A stretch of DNA of 64,000 bases from Streptomyces spiroverticillatus (GTDB lineage: Bacteria > Actinomycetota > Actinomycetes > Streptomycetales > Streptomycetaceae): contig BMUX01000006.1 of NCBI GenBank assembly GCA_014650415.1, forward strand, positions 124,001-188,000. The letters run 5' to 3'. The notes below the pieces were generated by a model. That model was not told where the DNA came from. It did not search any database and saw nothing but the letters and a program-made list of their open reading frames with translations. The first letter of the stretch is position 1. Every line of letters starts with the position of its first letter. A program made the translations under genes and the position numbers. This document shows positions 17,892-26,735 of this stretch, one piece after another.

Positions 17892-18872
17892 GTGGATCTC
17901 ATCGAGTTGGACGGCGTCGAGAAGGTCTTCGACGTACGCCGCAGAACAGGCTTCATGCGGCGGGAGAAACGGCAGGTCAGGGCGGTCGACGGGATCAGCT
18001 TCACGATTCCGCGCGGCGAGATGGTCGGCTACATCGGCCCCAACGGGGCGGGCAAGTCCACCACCATCAAGATGCTCACCGGCATCCTCACCCCCAGCGG
18101 CGGCCGGCTGCGGGTCGCGGGCATCGACCCGGCGCGGGAGCGGACACGGCTGGCGTCGCGGATCGGGGTGGTTTTCGGCCAGCGGACGACGCTGTGGTGG
18201 GACCTGCCGCTGAAGGACTCGTACCGGCTGATGCACCGCATGTACCGGATCCCGGACGCACGGTTCGCCGCGAACATGGAGCGGTGCGTGGAACTGCTGG
18301 ACCTGGCCGAGCTGCTCGACGTACCCGTACGGCAGTTGTCGCTCGGGCAGCGGATGCGGGGCGACATCGCGGCGGCGCTGCTGCACGATCCGGAGGTGCT
18401 GTACCTGGACGAGCCGACGATCGGGCTCGACGTCGTCTCCAAGTCCAAGGTGCGGCAGTTCCTGCGGGACTTGAACGCGGAGCTGGGGACGACGGTGCTG
18501 CTGACGACCCATGACCTCACCGACATCGAGCAGCTCTGCAAGCGGGTCATGGTCATCGACCACGGGCGGCTGATGTACGACGGGGCGCTGGCCGGGCTGC
18601 ACGAGGTGGGGGAGAGCGAGCGGATGCTGGTCGTGGACCTGGAGCAGGAACTCCCGCCCGTGGAGACCGACTTGGCGCGGGTGGTGAAGGTGGAGGGGCC
18701 CCGGCAGTGGCTCGCCTTCCCGGCCTCGGTGTCGGCGGCTCCGCTCGTGGCCCAACTGGCCGCCTCGTACCCCCTGTTGGACCTGTCCGTCCGGGAGCCG
18801 GACATCGAGGCGGTGATCGCGAAGATGTACGCGGGCGGGGCGGACGGGGCCCAGGGAGCGCGGCTAGTCTGA
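17892..18872 (+). CDS. ABC exporter ATP-binding protein
   Basis: 326 aa. Walker A GPNGAGKST (49-57), signature LSLGQ (149-153), Walker B YLDEPT (171-176) and the switch His in LLTTHD are all intact. An insert near the N-terminus (RRRTGFMRREKRQVRAVDG) and a C-terminal regulatory extension after about 245 are typical of drug-exporter type ATPases. GTG start six bases after the second permease. It energises the exporter formed with the two upstream permeases. Confidence 0.93.
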   Translation: MDLIELDGVEKVFDVRRRTGFMRREKRQVRAVDGISFTIPRGEMVGYIGPNGAGKSTTIKMLTGILTPSGGRLRVAGIDPARERTRLASRIGVVFGQRTTLWWDLPLKDSYRLMHRMYRIPDARFAANMERCVELLDLAELLDVPVRQLSLGQRMRGDIAAALLHDPEVLYLDEPTIGLDVVSKSKVRQFLRDLNAELGTTVLLTTHDLTDIEQLCKRVMVIDHGRLMYDGALAGLHEVGESERMLVVDLEQELPPVETDLARVVKVEGPRQWLAFPASVSAAPLVAQLAASYPLLDLSVREPDIEAVIAKMYAGGADGAQGARLV

Positions 18873-18877
18873 CTCGT

Positions 18878-19552
18878 ATGACGAGTGCTGGGGATACTGG
18901 GGAACACCTTCCTGAACTGCGGGCTTCGGACGCCGACCGCGAGCGCGTGGCCGAGGTGCTGCGGGAGGCCGTCGCCGAGGGGCGGCTCGACATGGAGGAG
19001 TTCGACGAGCGCCTCGGGCTCGCGTACAAGTCCCGTACGCAGGGTGAGCTGCAGGTGCTCGTACGGGACCTGCCCGCCTCCGCCGAGACGGCGCCGATGG
19101 TGCTGCCGGGCGTGCGGGGCTCGGAGACTTCGCCGACCTCGTGGGCCTCGCGGATCGGGGTGCCGGCGACCTCGAAGGGGGCCTTCGCCTTCTGGGGCGG
19201 GTTCAAGAGGTGGGGGCAGTGGAGCGTGCCCCGGGTCTTCACGTCGTTCGCGATGTGGGGCGGCGGGGAGATCGATCTGCGCGAGGCGCGCTTCGAGGAG
19301 CGCGAGGTCACCATCCGGTGCATCACCATCATGGGCGGAATCCAGGTGAAGGTGCCGAACGACCTGCACGTGGAGGTGCGGGGCATCGGCATCATGGGCG
19401 GCTTCGACGACAAGGCCACGGGGGAGGGGACCCCCGGCTCCCCCCGGGTGACGGTCACCGGCTTCGCCCTGATGGGCGGCGTCGGCGTCGACCGCAAGCT
19501 CCGCCGTGCGGAGAAGGAGCGGCTGCGGGGCGAACGCCGCAAGGAACTCTGA
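18878..19552 (+). CDS. DUF1707 domain protein with LiaF-like C-terminus
   Basis: 224 aa. The N-terminal DUF1707 is clear: LRASDADRERVAEVLREA, GRLDMEEFDERLGLAYKSRT, ELQVLVRDLP. A linker with FAFWGGFKRWG follows, then a beta-rich C-terminus with repeated IMGGxxV strings like those of LiaF/DUF2154 cell-wall stress proteins. No membrane segment is obvious. The ATG at 18878, just after the ABC ATPase stop, was chosen; the frame upstream is antisense to nothing and lies in the ATPase gene. Role unknown; possibly a membrane-stress response protein. Confidence 0.8.
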   Translation: MTSAGDTGEHLPELRASDADRERVAEVLREAVAEGRLDMEEFDERLGLAYKSRTQGELQVLVRDLPASAETAPMVLPGVRGSETSPTSWASRIGVPATSKGAFAFWGGFKRWGQWSVPRVFTSFAMWGGGEIDLREARFEEREVTIRCITIMGGIQVKVPNDLHVEVRGIGIMGGFDDKATGEGTPGSPRVTVTGFALMGGVGVDRKLRRAEKERLRGERRKEL

Positions 19553-19596
19553 GGGCTCCCGCCTTCTTGGGCGGCGCCCCCTTCTCTCTCCCTAGC

Positions 19597-19653
19597 CCCC
19601 TTGGGCGGCGGGGCCGCCCCCGGGGGCGGGACGGGCGGGCAAGGGGGCGGCCC
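19597..19653 (+). repeat. G/C-rich interspersed repeat, copy 1
   Basis: A 57-base block (starts CCCCTTGGGCGGCGGGGCCG, ends GCAAGGGGGCGGCCC) in the gap between the DUF1707 and SGNH genes. It recurs in the same orientation with a one-base indel at 43073-43130. It contains self-complementary G/C runs and lies just past a gene end, so it may double as a transcription stop. Confidence 0.75.
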
Positions 19654-19766
19654 GCCCGATCCGGGCCCGCCCCGGTCCCCCCGGCCCGCACCTGTGCCGG
19701 ATGCGCTTCACGCAGGGGCCGGGCCCGCCCCCGTACCGCCGAAACCCAGGACCGTACCGCCCCACC

Positions 19767-21113
19767 TCAGGACCGTACCGTCGAAGCCCCCGCCCCCACC
19801 CCACCCCTCAGCAGCGACCAGTCCACCAGCATCCCCATCCGCCGATACCCCGCATCGCTCGGGTGAAGGTGGTCCCCGGAGTCGTACTCCGGAGACATCC
19901 GGACCGCCCCCGCCCCCGCCCCCTCCCCCCGCACCGCCCGGTCGAAGTCGACCACCGCGTCGAACACCCGCCCCGCCCGGATCTCCGCGTTCACCGCGCC
20001 CCGCACGGCCTCCCGCTCCTTCGTCCACGCCGGGTGCCCGCCGAACGGCAGCAGCGTTCCGCCGATCACCCGCTGCCCGCGTGCGTGCCCCTGCCGCACC
20101 AGCTCCCGCAGCCCGGCGACGATCCGCCCCGGGTCCTTCTCCTGCGGCGGCGCGATGATGTCGTTGATCCCCAACAGCACCACCACCGCCTTGACCCCCG
20201 GCCGCCCCGCCGCGTCCGCCTCGAAGCGGGACAGGCCGCGCGGACCCCGGTTGTCGGCGAGAAGCCGGTTTCCGCTGATGCCCTGGTTGAGGACGCCGTA
20301 GCGCGGCGCCCCCGCCTCCGCCCGCAGCCGGTCGGAGAAGACGTCCGGCCAGCGGCGGTTGGCGCCCACCGTCGCGGTGATCCCGTCCGTGATCGAGTCG
20401 CCGAACATCACCACCGCCCCGTCGGCGTCCGCGTTCAGCACGTCCACGCCGGTCAGGTACCGCCAGCTGTTCGTCCGCATCCGGTAGCCGCCGCCGGACA
20501 TGTCCTCCGTGTGGTCCCCGAGCGCGCTGTAGTTGGTCTGGCGGGCGTGCGGGTGGTACGTCACGGAGCCGCTGGCCCGCGGCGAGTAGGTCGTGACCAG
20601 CAGGTCCCCGTCGTTCGGCACCTCGATCGCCGTACGGTCCGAGGCGGCGCTCCCGCCCGCCGGGACGATCACGTACGGCCGGCCGCCGAAGGTGACCCGG
20701 CGCATGGTCCCGGGCGCCGCCGCCGGTGCGCCCTGCTCGGCGGCCACGGCTATGGAGGCGTGGGATATGAGCAGCGGCTCGTCCCCGAAGCGGTTGGAGA
20801 GGGTGATGCGGGCGCTGGTGCCGCCGATGCTGGTGTGCACGACGTTGCGTACGGAATGACCGGCCAGGCCCCGGGGGGTGCGCGGCTCCGGGCCGACGGG
20901 GGAGGCCGCCCAGGTGCCGATCCACCGGTTGGAGGCGGCGGGCCGCAGCCCGTCCCCGCCGTACTGCCCGCCGTCCCCGCGCCCCTGCTGCCCGGCGCGC
21001 GCGGCGCCGTCACCGTCGTCGAAGACACCGGTCAGGGCGAAGATGCCGCAGGAGATCAGGACGACCACCGCCGCCAGAGCGGCCAGCAGGGCGTAACCGT
21101 GGCGCCGGGTCAT
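19767..21113 (-). CDS. SGNH/GDSL-family hydrolase with N-terminal membrane anchor
   Basis: 448 aa. A basic start and one hydrophobic segment (YALLAALAAVVVLISCGIFAL, about 6-26) target it to the membrane or outside. An N-terminal beta-rich part (RWIGTWAASP..., HSVRNVVHTSIGGTSARITL) precedes the hydrolase domain. Block I is FGDSITDG with the catalytic Ser, an Asn-containing block is VLLGINDI, and block V is SGDHLHPSDAGY with the catalytic Asp and His. Such proteins are secreted esterases or lipases. The ATG at 21113 has GAGGAG ten bases upstream. Divergent from the DUF445 gene. Confidence 0.9.
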   Translation of the reverse strand: MTRRHGYALLAALAAVVVLISCGIFALTGVFDDGDGAARAGQQGRGDGGQYGGDGLRPAASNRWIGTWAASPVGPEPRTPRGLAGHSVRNVVHTSIGGTSARITLSNRFGDEPLLISHASIAVAAEQGAPAAAPGTMRRVTFGGRPYVIVPAGGSAASDRTAIEVPNDGDLLVTTYSPRASGSVTYHPHARQTNYSALGDHTEDMSGGGYRMRTNSWRYLTGVDVLNADADGAVVMFGDSITDGITATVGANRRWPDVFSDRLRAEAGAPRYGVLNQGISGNRLLADNRGPRGLSRFEADAAGRPGVKAVVVLLGINDIIAPPQEKDPGRIVAGLRELVRQGHARGQRVIGGTLLPFGGHPAWTKEREAVRGAVNAEIRAGRVFDAVVDFDRAVRGEGAGAGAVRMSPEYDSGDHLHPSDAGYRRMGMLVDWSLLRGGVGAGASTVRS

Positions 21114-21400
21114 GCTGGGGGGACTCCTCGTATCACTGTTCCACTGTTCGTGTCTGATCATTTGCACATCTGTTCACCATGATGCGGTACGGCATCGAAG
21201 GCTGAGACGTCGGGAACTCGGGGTGCGTTCCGGGAGTAGGACAGGTAGGGACGGTACGGAGGGGTCTTCGTGTAGGGAGGTTCCCCCGGCCCGGCAGGGT
21301 CGTGCTCCCGCGCGTACGCGGGACGGGACACGGGAACCGGAAGCAGAACGGCAACGGGCCGGGAACGGACCGGGACGGCGAAGGGCGACGGACGAGGCGC

Positions 21401-22861
21401 ATGGAACGTAAAGACAAGGGACCGGAACCGACGGAGCCCGCAGGCAGCGGGCCCCCCGAGCCCGCACGGGCACCGGGGCGCGGGACTTCCCGCTTCGACA
21501 AGCCTGCCCACCCCGCCCCGCCCCCCACTCCCACATCCGCACCCACCTCGCCCCCCACTCCCACATCCGCACCCACCCCGCCCCCCGCCCCCCGCCAGCC
21601 CTTCGCCTTCAGCGAGGCCGACGCCGAGAAGCAGCGGGGCGTACGCCGTATGAAGGCGACGGCCACCGGCCTGCTCCTCTTCGTCGCCCTCGTCTACGTC
21701 CTGGCCAAATGGGCGCAGCACAGCGGGCTGGGCGGCTGGGCGGGCTATGTCGCGGCGGCGGCGGAGGCCGGGATGGTGGGCGCGATGGCGGACTGGTTCG
21801 CCGTCACGGCCCTCTTCAAGCACCCGCTCGGCATCCCCATCCCGCACACCGCGATCATCCCCACCAAGAAGGACCAGCTCGGCGTCTCCCTCGCGGACTT
21901 CGTCGGCGAGAACTTCCTCTCCGAGGACGTCATCCGCGCCCGTCTGGCCCCCCTGGACCTGGGCGGCCGCCTGGGCGCCTGGCTGGCGGACCCGGCCCAC
22001 GCCGACCGGGTGACGGAGGAACTGGCGACAGCCCTGCGCGGAGCCCTCACGATCCTCCGCGACTCCGACGTACAGGCAGTCGTCGGCGAGGCCATCACCC
22101 GCCGCGCCGAATCGGCGGAGATCGCCCCGGGCCTGGGCAAGGCCCTCGACAAGGTCGTCGCCGACGGTGCCCACCACCGCGCCGTCGACCTGATCTGCAC
22201 CCGCGCCCACGACTGGCTGGTCGAACACGGCGACTCGGTGATGGACGCGGTCCAGGGCGGCGCCCCCGGCTGGACCCCGCGCTTCGTCGACCGCAAGATC
22301 GGCGACCGCGTCTACCGCGAGCTGCTCCGCTTCGTCACCGAGATCCGCGACATGCCGACCCACCCCGCCCGGGGCGCCATCGACCGCTTCCTCGCCGACT
22401 TCGCCACGGACCTCCAGTCGGACTCCGAGACCCGCGCCCGCACGGAACGCCTGAAGTCCGACATCCTCAACCGCCCCGAGGTCCAGGACGTCATCGCCTC
22501 CGCCTGGTCCGCCGTCCGCGCGATGATCATCGCCGCCGCCGACGACGACCGCTCCGAGCTGCGCCTGCGCGTCCGCGCCTCCCTGATCTCCCTCGGCACC
22601 CGCCTGGCCACCGACGGCCGCCTGCAACGCAAGCTCGAAGGCTGGGTGGAAGGCGCGGCCGTCTACGTCATCACCACGTACCGCAGCGAAATCACGTCCC
22701 TCATCACCGACACCGTCGCAGGCTGGGACGCGACCCACACCTCCCGCAAGATCGAGGCGCACATCGGCCGCGACCTGCAGTTCATCCGCATCAACGGAAC
22801 GGTGGTCGGCGCCCTGGTCGGCCTCCTGATCTACACGATCTCCAAGGCCTTCGGCGCCTGA
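21401..22861 (+). CDS. DUF445 family membrane protein
   Basis: 486 aa. A cytosolic Pro/Thr-rich leader includes a perfect tandem repeat of PPTPTSAPT units (about 21524-21580 in DNA). Then come one membrane segment (GLLLFVALVYVLAKW), a second (GYVAAAAEAGMVGAMADWFAV) with the DUF445 mark ADWFAVTALFKHPLGIPIPHTAIIP, a long helical soluble domain, and a last membrane segment at the C-terminus (VVGALVGLLIYTI). DUF445 proteins are widespread and of unknown function. The ATG at 21401 was preferred to an upstream frame that is only promoter-like. Confidence 0.85.
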   Translation: MERKDKGPEPTEPAGSGPPEPARAPGRGTSRFDKPAHPAPPPTPTSAPTSPPTPTSAPTPPPAPRQPFAFSEADAEKQRGVRRMKATATGLLLFVALVYVLAKWAQHSGLGGWAGYVAAAAEAGMVGAMADWFAVTALFKHPLGIPIPHTAIIPTKKDQLGVSLADFVGENFLSEDVIRARLAPLDLGGRLGAWLADPAHADRVTEELATALRGALTILRDSDVQAVVGEAITRRAESAEIAPGLGKALDKVVADGAHHRAVDLICTRAHDWLVEHGDSVMDAVQGGAPGWTPRFVDRKIGDRVYRELLRFVTEIRDMPTHPARGAIDRFLADFATDLQSDSETRARTERLKSDILNRPEVQDVIASAWSAVRAMIIAAADDDRSELRLRVRASLISLGTRLATDGRLQRKLEGWVEGAAVYVITTYRSEITSLITDTVAGWDATHTSRKIEAHIGRDLQFIRINGTVVGALVGLLIYTISKAFGA

Positions 22862-22876
22862 CCCGAGGGACGGACC

Positions 22877-23179
22877 CTACTTACCGCGCCGGGTCGCGGC
22901 CCACGAGGCGGCCGCGACCCCACCCGCCACGGCGAACACCGCCGGCCACGCCCCGACCTTCTTCGCCAGCGGATGCGACCCGGCGAACCCGGCCACGTAC
23001 AACCCCGTCAACCCCGCCGCGACCTTCCCCCCGGCCTCCTGCTGCCACTGCCGCGCCGCCACGGCCCCCGCCGCAGCCAGCGCCACACCCCCGAGCGGCC
23101 GCTTCTTCGTCCACCGGGCCACCCCGTACCCACCGACCAGCCCGGTAGCGGCAACGAGGGATGCGGGCACCTTGACCAT
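22877..23179 (-). CDS. Small predicted membrane protein
   Basis: 100 aa, Ala/Gly/Val-rich. Hydrophobic stretches at about 5-19, 27-40 and 75-92 separated by basic residues (WTKKRP, ATRRGK) suggest two or three membrane segments. GGAGG lies nine bases before the ATG. Convergent with the DUF445 gene (15-base gap). I do not recognise the family. Confidence 0.7.
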   Translation of the reverse strand: MVKVPASLVAATGLVGGYGVARWTKKRPLGGVALAAAGAVAARQWQQEAGGKVAAGLTGLYVAGFAGSHPLAKKVGAWPAVFAVAGGVAAASWAATRRGK

Positions 23180-23409
23180 GACTACTGCCTCCAGCTGTGA
23201 CACGAACACGTGCCTGCGAGGCTATCGGGACGCCCGATCCGGCCGCCCCGGACCCCTCCTGGACAAGGCTGCCCATGGGGGTGCGGGAGGTGACTCGGGG
23301 CGAATGGCTGAACCGTACGAGATCGTACGTACGAGAAAGGGGCCGGCCCTCCGGGTTCCGGACTGGCCGCACCCGTACGGAACACCGCCCCCGTACGAAC
23401 TCCTCGCTC

Positions 23410-24159
23410 CTACCGCTCGCAGGCGACCCCGTCGCCGTCGCGGTCGAGGTGGGCGCCGAAGCCGGGCTGGCCCTTGCGGATGGGGGCGGCGCCGGCGGCG
23501 CGGACGGCGGCGCAGTTCTTGTAGGTGAAGCCGGTGCCGGTACCGCCGGTGGCGGTCGAGCCCTTGGTCTGCTTGGCGGTGCCCGTCTCGCTCGTCTTCT
23601 TGTTGGTGGAGTCCTTGGCAGATTCCTTGGCGGAGTCCTTGGCCGAGGCGGGCGCGGGGGTGTTCATCGTGATGCGTACGACGGCCGTGCCCTTGACCGG
23701 CTTCGCGCCGACGGACTTGCCCTTGAACTCCTTGACCTTCACCTCGTACATGAAGTCGTCCTCGCCCACGTAGGTGGCGGACGGCTTGTACGTGATGCGG
23801 GTGCCCTTGATGGAGGCGGACCCGTGGCGGGGCTTGGTGTGGAGGGTGAGTTCGTACCCGGACTCGTCCACGCCGCCGAGGAAGGGCGCGGCGGGGGTGC
23901 CGGCGGGGGCGATGGTGTCGTTCTTCAGCACCTCGACCACGACCTTCGCGCCGCCGTCCGTGTCGTCGGCGTCGTCGACGAGCTGCATCCAGGGCGGCCC
24001 GGCCTTCGCGGCCTGCGCGACGACCCCGTCACTGGCGCTCGCCCCGGGCTTCGCCCCGTCCGCCCCCGACTCGCACCCGACCAGCGCTGCGGCCATGCCC
24101 ATGACAGCTCCACCGACGACGACGGACCGCCGAAGGGCGGCACCTCTCACCCACTGCAT
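23410..24159 (-). CDS. Lipoprotein with excalibur calcium-binding domain
   Basis: 249 aa. The signal peptide ends in ALVGC with lipidated Cys29. The mid part has a cadherin/Ig-like module (VVEVLKNDT, then DDFMYEVKVKE), followed by a Lys/Ser/Thr-rich linker with repeated AKDSAKES. The C-terminal excalibur domain (YKNCAAVRAAGAAPIRKG ... HLDRDGDGVACE) carries the DxDxDGxxC calcium loop and two cysteines. A surface protein of unknown role. It is paralogous to the upstream gene, which has two excalibur domains. Start ATG at 24159. Confidence 0.88.
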   Translation of the reverse strand: MQWVRGAALRRSVVVGGAVMGMAAALVGCESGADGAKPGASASDGVVAQAAKAGPPWMQLVDDADDTDGGAKVVVEVLKNDTIAPAGTPAAPFLGGVDESGYELTLHTKPRHGSASIKGTRITYKPSATYVGEDDFMYEVKVKEFKGKSVGAKPVKGTAVVRITMNTPAPASAKDSAKESAKDSTNKKTSETGTAKQTKGSTATGGTGTGFTYKNCAAVRAAGAAPIRKGQPGFGAHLDRDGDGVACER

Positions 24160-24220
24160 GTGCCCCCCAAGGCATCCGGTCCGGAGCGCGGTATTCGTCC
24201 GGAGGTTCGAAAGCGAATCA

Positions 24221-24234
24221 AGAGGCTGATGATG
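24221..24234 (-). promoter_or_regulatory. Leader motif shared by the excalibur lipoprotein pair, copy 1
   Basis: AGAGGCTGATGATG lies 62 bases upstream of the lipoprotein start, with CCCCCCAAGGCATC between it and the ATG. The same two strings, in the same order, precede the paralogous gene at 25320, while sequence around them differs. Confidence 0.45.
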
Positions 24235-24429
24235 ACAGTGCGACGGGGGGAGCGGCATGGCAGGGGTGGCTCAATGACTGAAAGTCGCCTCTCAAACCAC
24301 CTGAAACCGCCCCTTTGCCGGGCTCGTTACCCCGACCGCACCCGTGCCGGTCACGGGCCGGCAGCCCCGGCGGCGTGACGGACGCCGCGAATTCACGCCA
24401 CCCGCCCCGCACGCACCAGGAGCCCCCGC

Positions 24430-25320
24430 TTACTCGCAGCCGACCCCGTCCCCGTCCCGGTCGAGGTGACGCCCGTAACCCGGGTCCCCCCGCCGGATGG
24501 GTGCGGCACCGGCCGCCCTCACCGCGGAGCAGTTCTTGTACGAGACGCTGCCGCCGCCCCCGGACCCACCACCGGTTCCGGACCCGGACCCGGACCCGCC
24601 ACCCGATCCACTCCCGCCCTCATGGGGCTCACACCCCACCCCGTCACCATCCCGGTCGAGGTGCGCCCCGTACCCGGGCTGCCCCTGCCGAATGGGCGCG
24701 GCGCCGGCGGCACGTACAGCAGCGCAATTCTTGTAGGACACCTTCACCGGCGGCTTCTTGGACTTGACCGGTGCGGGCTTGGCGGCGGGCTTGGCCGCAG
24801 CCACCGTCAACCGCACGACCGCCGTCCCCCGCACCTCCTCGGCCCAGCCCTTCCCCTGAACGGTCACCTCGTACGTGAACTCGTCCTCACCCCCGAACCC
24901 CGCCTTCGGCGTGTACGTAAAACTGCTCCCGCCACCCCCGACCACGGCCGTCCCCACCGTGGGCCCGGACTTCAACGCCAACGTGAACTCCTCCTTCCCC
25001 ACAGCCTCCTTGAACGCCTCGGCGGCACCCCCCGCCGCCGTAAAGGTGTCGTTCGCCAACACCTCCACCACGACCGGCTTGACCCCCTTCACGCTCGCGC
25101 TGTCATCCACCGCCCCGACCGCACTCGCGGCAGCCGCCGGGGTCGGCGCGTCCTCCGTCGCCGAAGGCGCCTGCGTCACCGCAGGCGTGGACGCACCCCC
25201 CACCGGCTTGGCATCCACCGGCGTGCCACCCCCACACCCGGCAAGCGTCACCGCCGCCACAACGGCCACCGCTGACCCCACCACCCCGCGCCGCCGCACA
25301 CCACCTGCACGTATCCCCAT
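24430..25320 (-). CDS. Lipoprotein with two excalibur domains
   Basis: 296 aa. The signal peptide ends LAGC (Cys29). A cadherin/Ig-like module (VVEVLANDT ... DEFTYEVTV) is followed by two excalibur domains, YKNCAAVRAAGAAPIRQG and YKNCSAVRAAGAAPIRRG, each with HLDRDGDGVGCE, separated by a Gly/Ser linker. It is a paralogue of the next lipoprotein downstream, from which it differs by the second calcium-binding domain. The ATG at 25320 was preferred to a TTG three bases earlier. Confidence 0.88.
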   Translation of the reverse strand: MGIRAGGVRRRGVVGSAVAVVAAVTLAGCGGGTPVDAKPVGGASTPAVTQAPSATEDAPTPAAAASAVGAVDDSASVKGVKPVVVEVLANDTFTAAGGAAEAFKEAVGKEEFTLALKSGPTVGTAVVGGGGSSFTYTPKAGFGGEDEFTYEVTVQGKGWAEEVRGTAVVRLTVAAAKPAAKPAPVKSKKPPVKVSYKNCAAVRAAGAAPIRQGQPGYGAHLDRDGDGVGCEPHEGGSGSGGGSGSGSGTGGGSGGGGSVSYKNCSAVRAAGAAPIRRGDPGYGRHLDRDGDGVGCE

Positions 25321-25353
25321 CAACTTGAGCCCCCCAAGGCATCAGACGAACCG

Positions 25354-25367
25354 AGAGGCTGATGATG
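25354..25367 (-). promoter_or_regulatory. Leader motif shared by the excalibur lipoprotein pair, copy 2
   Basis: AGAGGCTGATGATG, 34 bases upstream of the start, with CCCCCCAAGGCATC between. See the matching copy at 24221-24234. It may be an operator or part of a conserved untranslated leader. Confidence 0.45.
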
Positions 25368-25465
25368 GCAGCGCTGTGGAGATCATGTGCCCAAGCTGTG
25401 AACACTTGGCTTGAAAAAGCCGTTTAGGTTCCTCCGTCGCCCGTGAGGCCGCCGCTAACGGATAC

Positions 25466-25672
25466 CTACAAGTCGCTGCTTCGAAGGGCGTGGATGAACT
25501 GGGCCCAGTTGGCGCGGGCGAAGGTGATGGAGGGGCCGAGCGGGTGCTTCGAGTCGCGTACTGCTGCCGAATCGCCCACGTGGGCAGCCTCCACGCACTC
25601 GGTTTGATTGCCGCCGCTGTAGGACGACTTGAACCAGGCATGGTCAGGTACGGCAGGGAAGGCAGGGCCCAT
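25466..25672 (-). CDS. DUF397 small protein
   Basis: 68 aa. WFKSSYSGGNQTECVEAA, VRDSKHPLGPSITF and WAQFIHAL are the full DUF397 signature. These small proteins accompany WhiJ-type XRE regulators in streptomycetes and are thought to act with them. The ATG shares one base with the stop of the XRE gene (TGATG), so the two are translationally coupled. Confidence 0.92.
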   Translation of the reverse strand: MGPAFPAVPDHAWFKSSYSGGNQTECVEAAHVGDSAAVRDSKHPLGPSITFARANWAQFIHALRSSDL

Positions 25673-26517
25673 CAGATCTCCTCGCGAACACGCTTGATCA
25701 TGGCCGATGATGCGGCCATGTCCAACGCTTGTGCGCGCAGGTACTCGAACGCAAGTCGGTATCGGCTCAGTTCCTCGTCCTTCTCCATGAAGAGGGAGCC
25801 AACGTGCAGGTCGACGTATACGACGTCGAGCGAGGGCTCGGCGCCGCCCAGGATGACGAAGCTGCCCAATGCGGCGGTGTGGGCGCCTTTGGCGAACGGC
25901 AGGACCTGAAGCGTGATGTGGGGCGACTCGTTTGCCTGGAGGAGGTGGTCGAGCTGCTCTCGCATCACCTCCTGTGAGCCGACTACGCGCCTGATCACCG
26001 ACTCGTCGAGGATCGCCCACAGGTGAGGGGGAGTGGCTCGGGTGAGGATTTCCTGTCGCTTCATCCTGATGTCCACCAGGTGCTCGATCTCGCTGGCACC
26101 CAGCCGCATCTCGTTGGCTTGCTGAACTGCAGTGTTGTAGCTGCGGGTTTGAAGGAGTCCGGGCACGTAGACACAGGAGAAGTGGTCCTCCCGGACGGCT
26201 TCGTCCTCCAAGGTGAGCAACAGGTTCATGCTCTCGGGGATCGAGTCGGCGAAAGACCCCCACCATCCTTGCTGCTTTGCATCCTTGGCGAGCGCCACCA
26301 CTGCGTGGCGTTCCGCCTCGCTGGCGCCGTACTCGCGGCAAAGAGCATCAACGATGGGCCACTTCACGGGCCCTTCCTGCGTCTCGTACCGGCTGACGGT
26401 CGCCTTTGAGACACCTACCAGGCGTCCTGCCTCTTCCAAGGTCATGCCCTTGCGGGAACGCAATTTCCGCATGGTGGCCCCGAGTTGTCGACGTCTTGTC
26501 GTTGTCCGTGCCGCCAT
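25672..26517 (-). CDS. XRE-family regulator with DUF5753-type C-terminus (WhiJ-like)
   Basis: 281 aa. The N-terminal helix-turn-helix (about 14-60: LGATMRKLRSRKGMTLEEA, VSKATVSRYE) is followed by the long effector domain of the WhiJ-like family (FSCVYVPGLLQTRSYNTAV, IRMKRQEILTR, ESPHITLQVLPFAKGAH). Coupled to the DUF397 gene and divergent from an AbaA-type ATPase, giving the classical three-gene arrangement found in many copies per Streptomyces genome and linked to development. The ATG at 26517 follows GAAGGG; upstream in-frame sequence is the divergent promoter region. Confidence 0.9.
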   Translation of the reverse strand: MAARTTTRRRQLGATMRKLRSRKGMTLEEAGRLVGVSKATVSRYETQEGPVKWPIVDALCREYGASEAERHAVVALAKDAKQQGWWGSFADSIPESMNLLLTLEDEAVREDHFSCVYVPGLLQTRSYNTAVQQANEMRLGASEIEHLVDIRMKRQEILTRATPPHLWAILDESVIRRVVGSQEVMREQLDHLLQANESPHITLQVLPFAKGAHTAALGSFVILGGAEPSLDVVYVDLHVGSLFMEKDEELSRYRLAFEYLRAQALDMAASSAMIKRVREEI

Positions 26518-26735
26518 GGCTGAGCCCTTCGTTCCTGAGCAGATGCCCGCTCGGCACCACAAGAAGGCTATGGCGGCGCTGAGTTGGCCAGCTACCAGAT
26601 TCACTCAATGGATTCTCGTGAGAAGTTACATGGCGAGACTTCTCTGCGTCACACTCGCAGACGTACCGCTACGCAGCGCAGTCGTACGGATACGGCTTGC
26701 GCAGTGCTGTCGTGGCTACGAGAGGGAGTGCGGCC

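Noticed and set aside
21524..21580. Tandem repeat in the DUF445 gene as a sign of phase variation
   Set aside because: The 27-base unit is a multiple of three and sits in a flexible Pro/Thr leader, so copy changes would only alter linker length.
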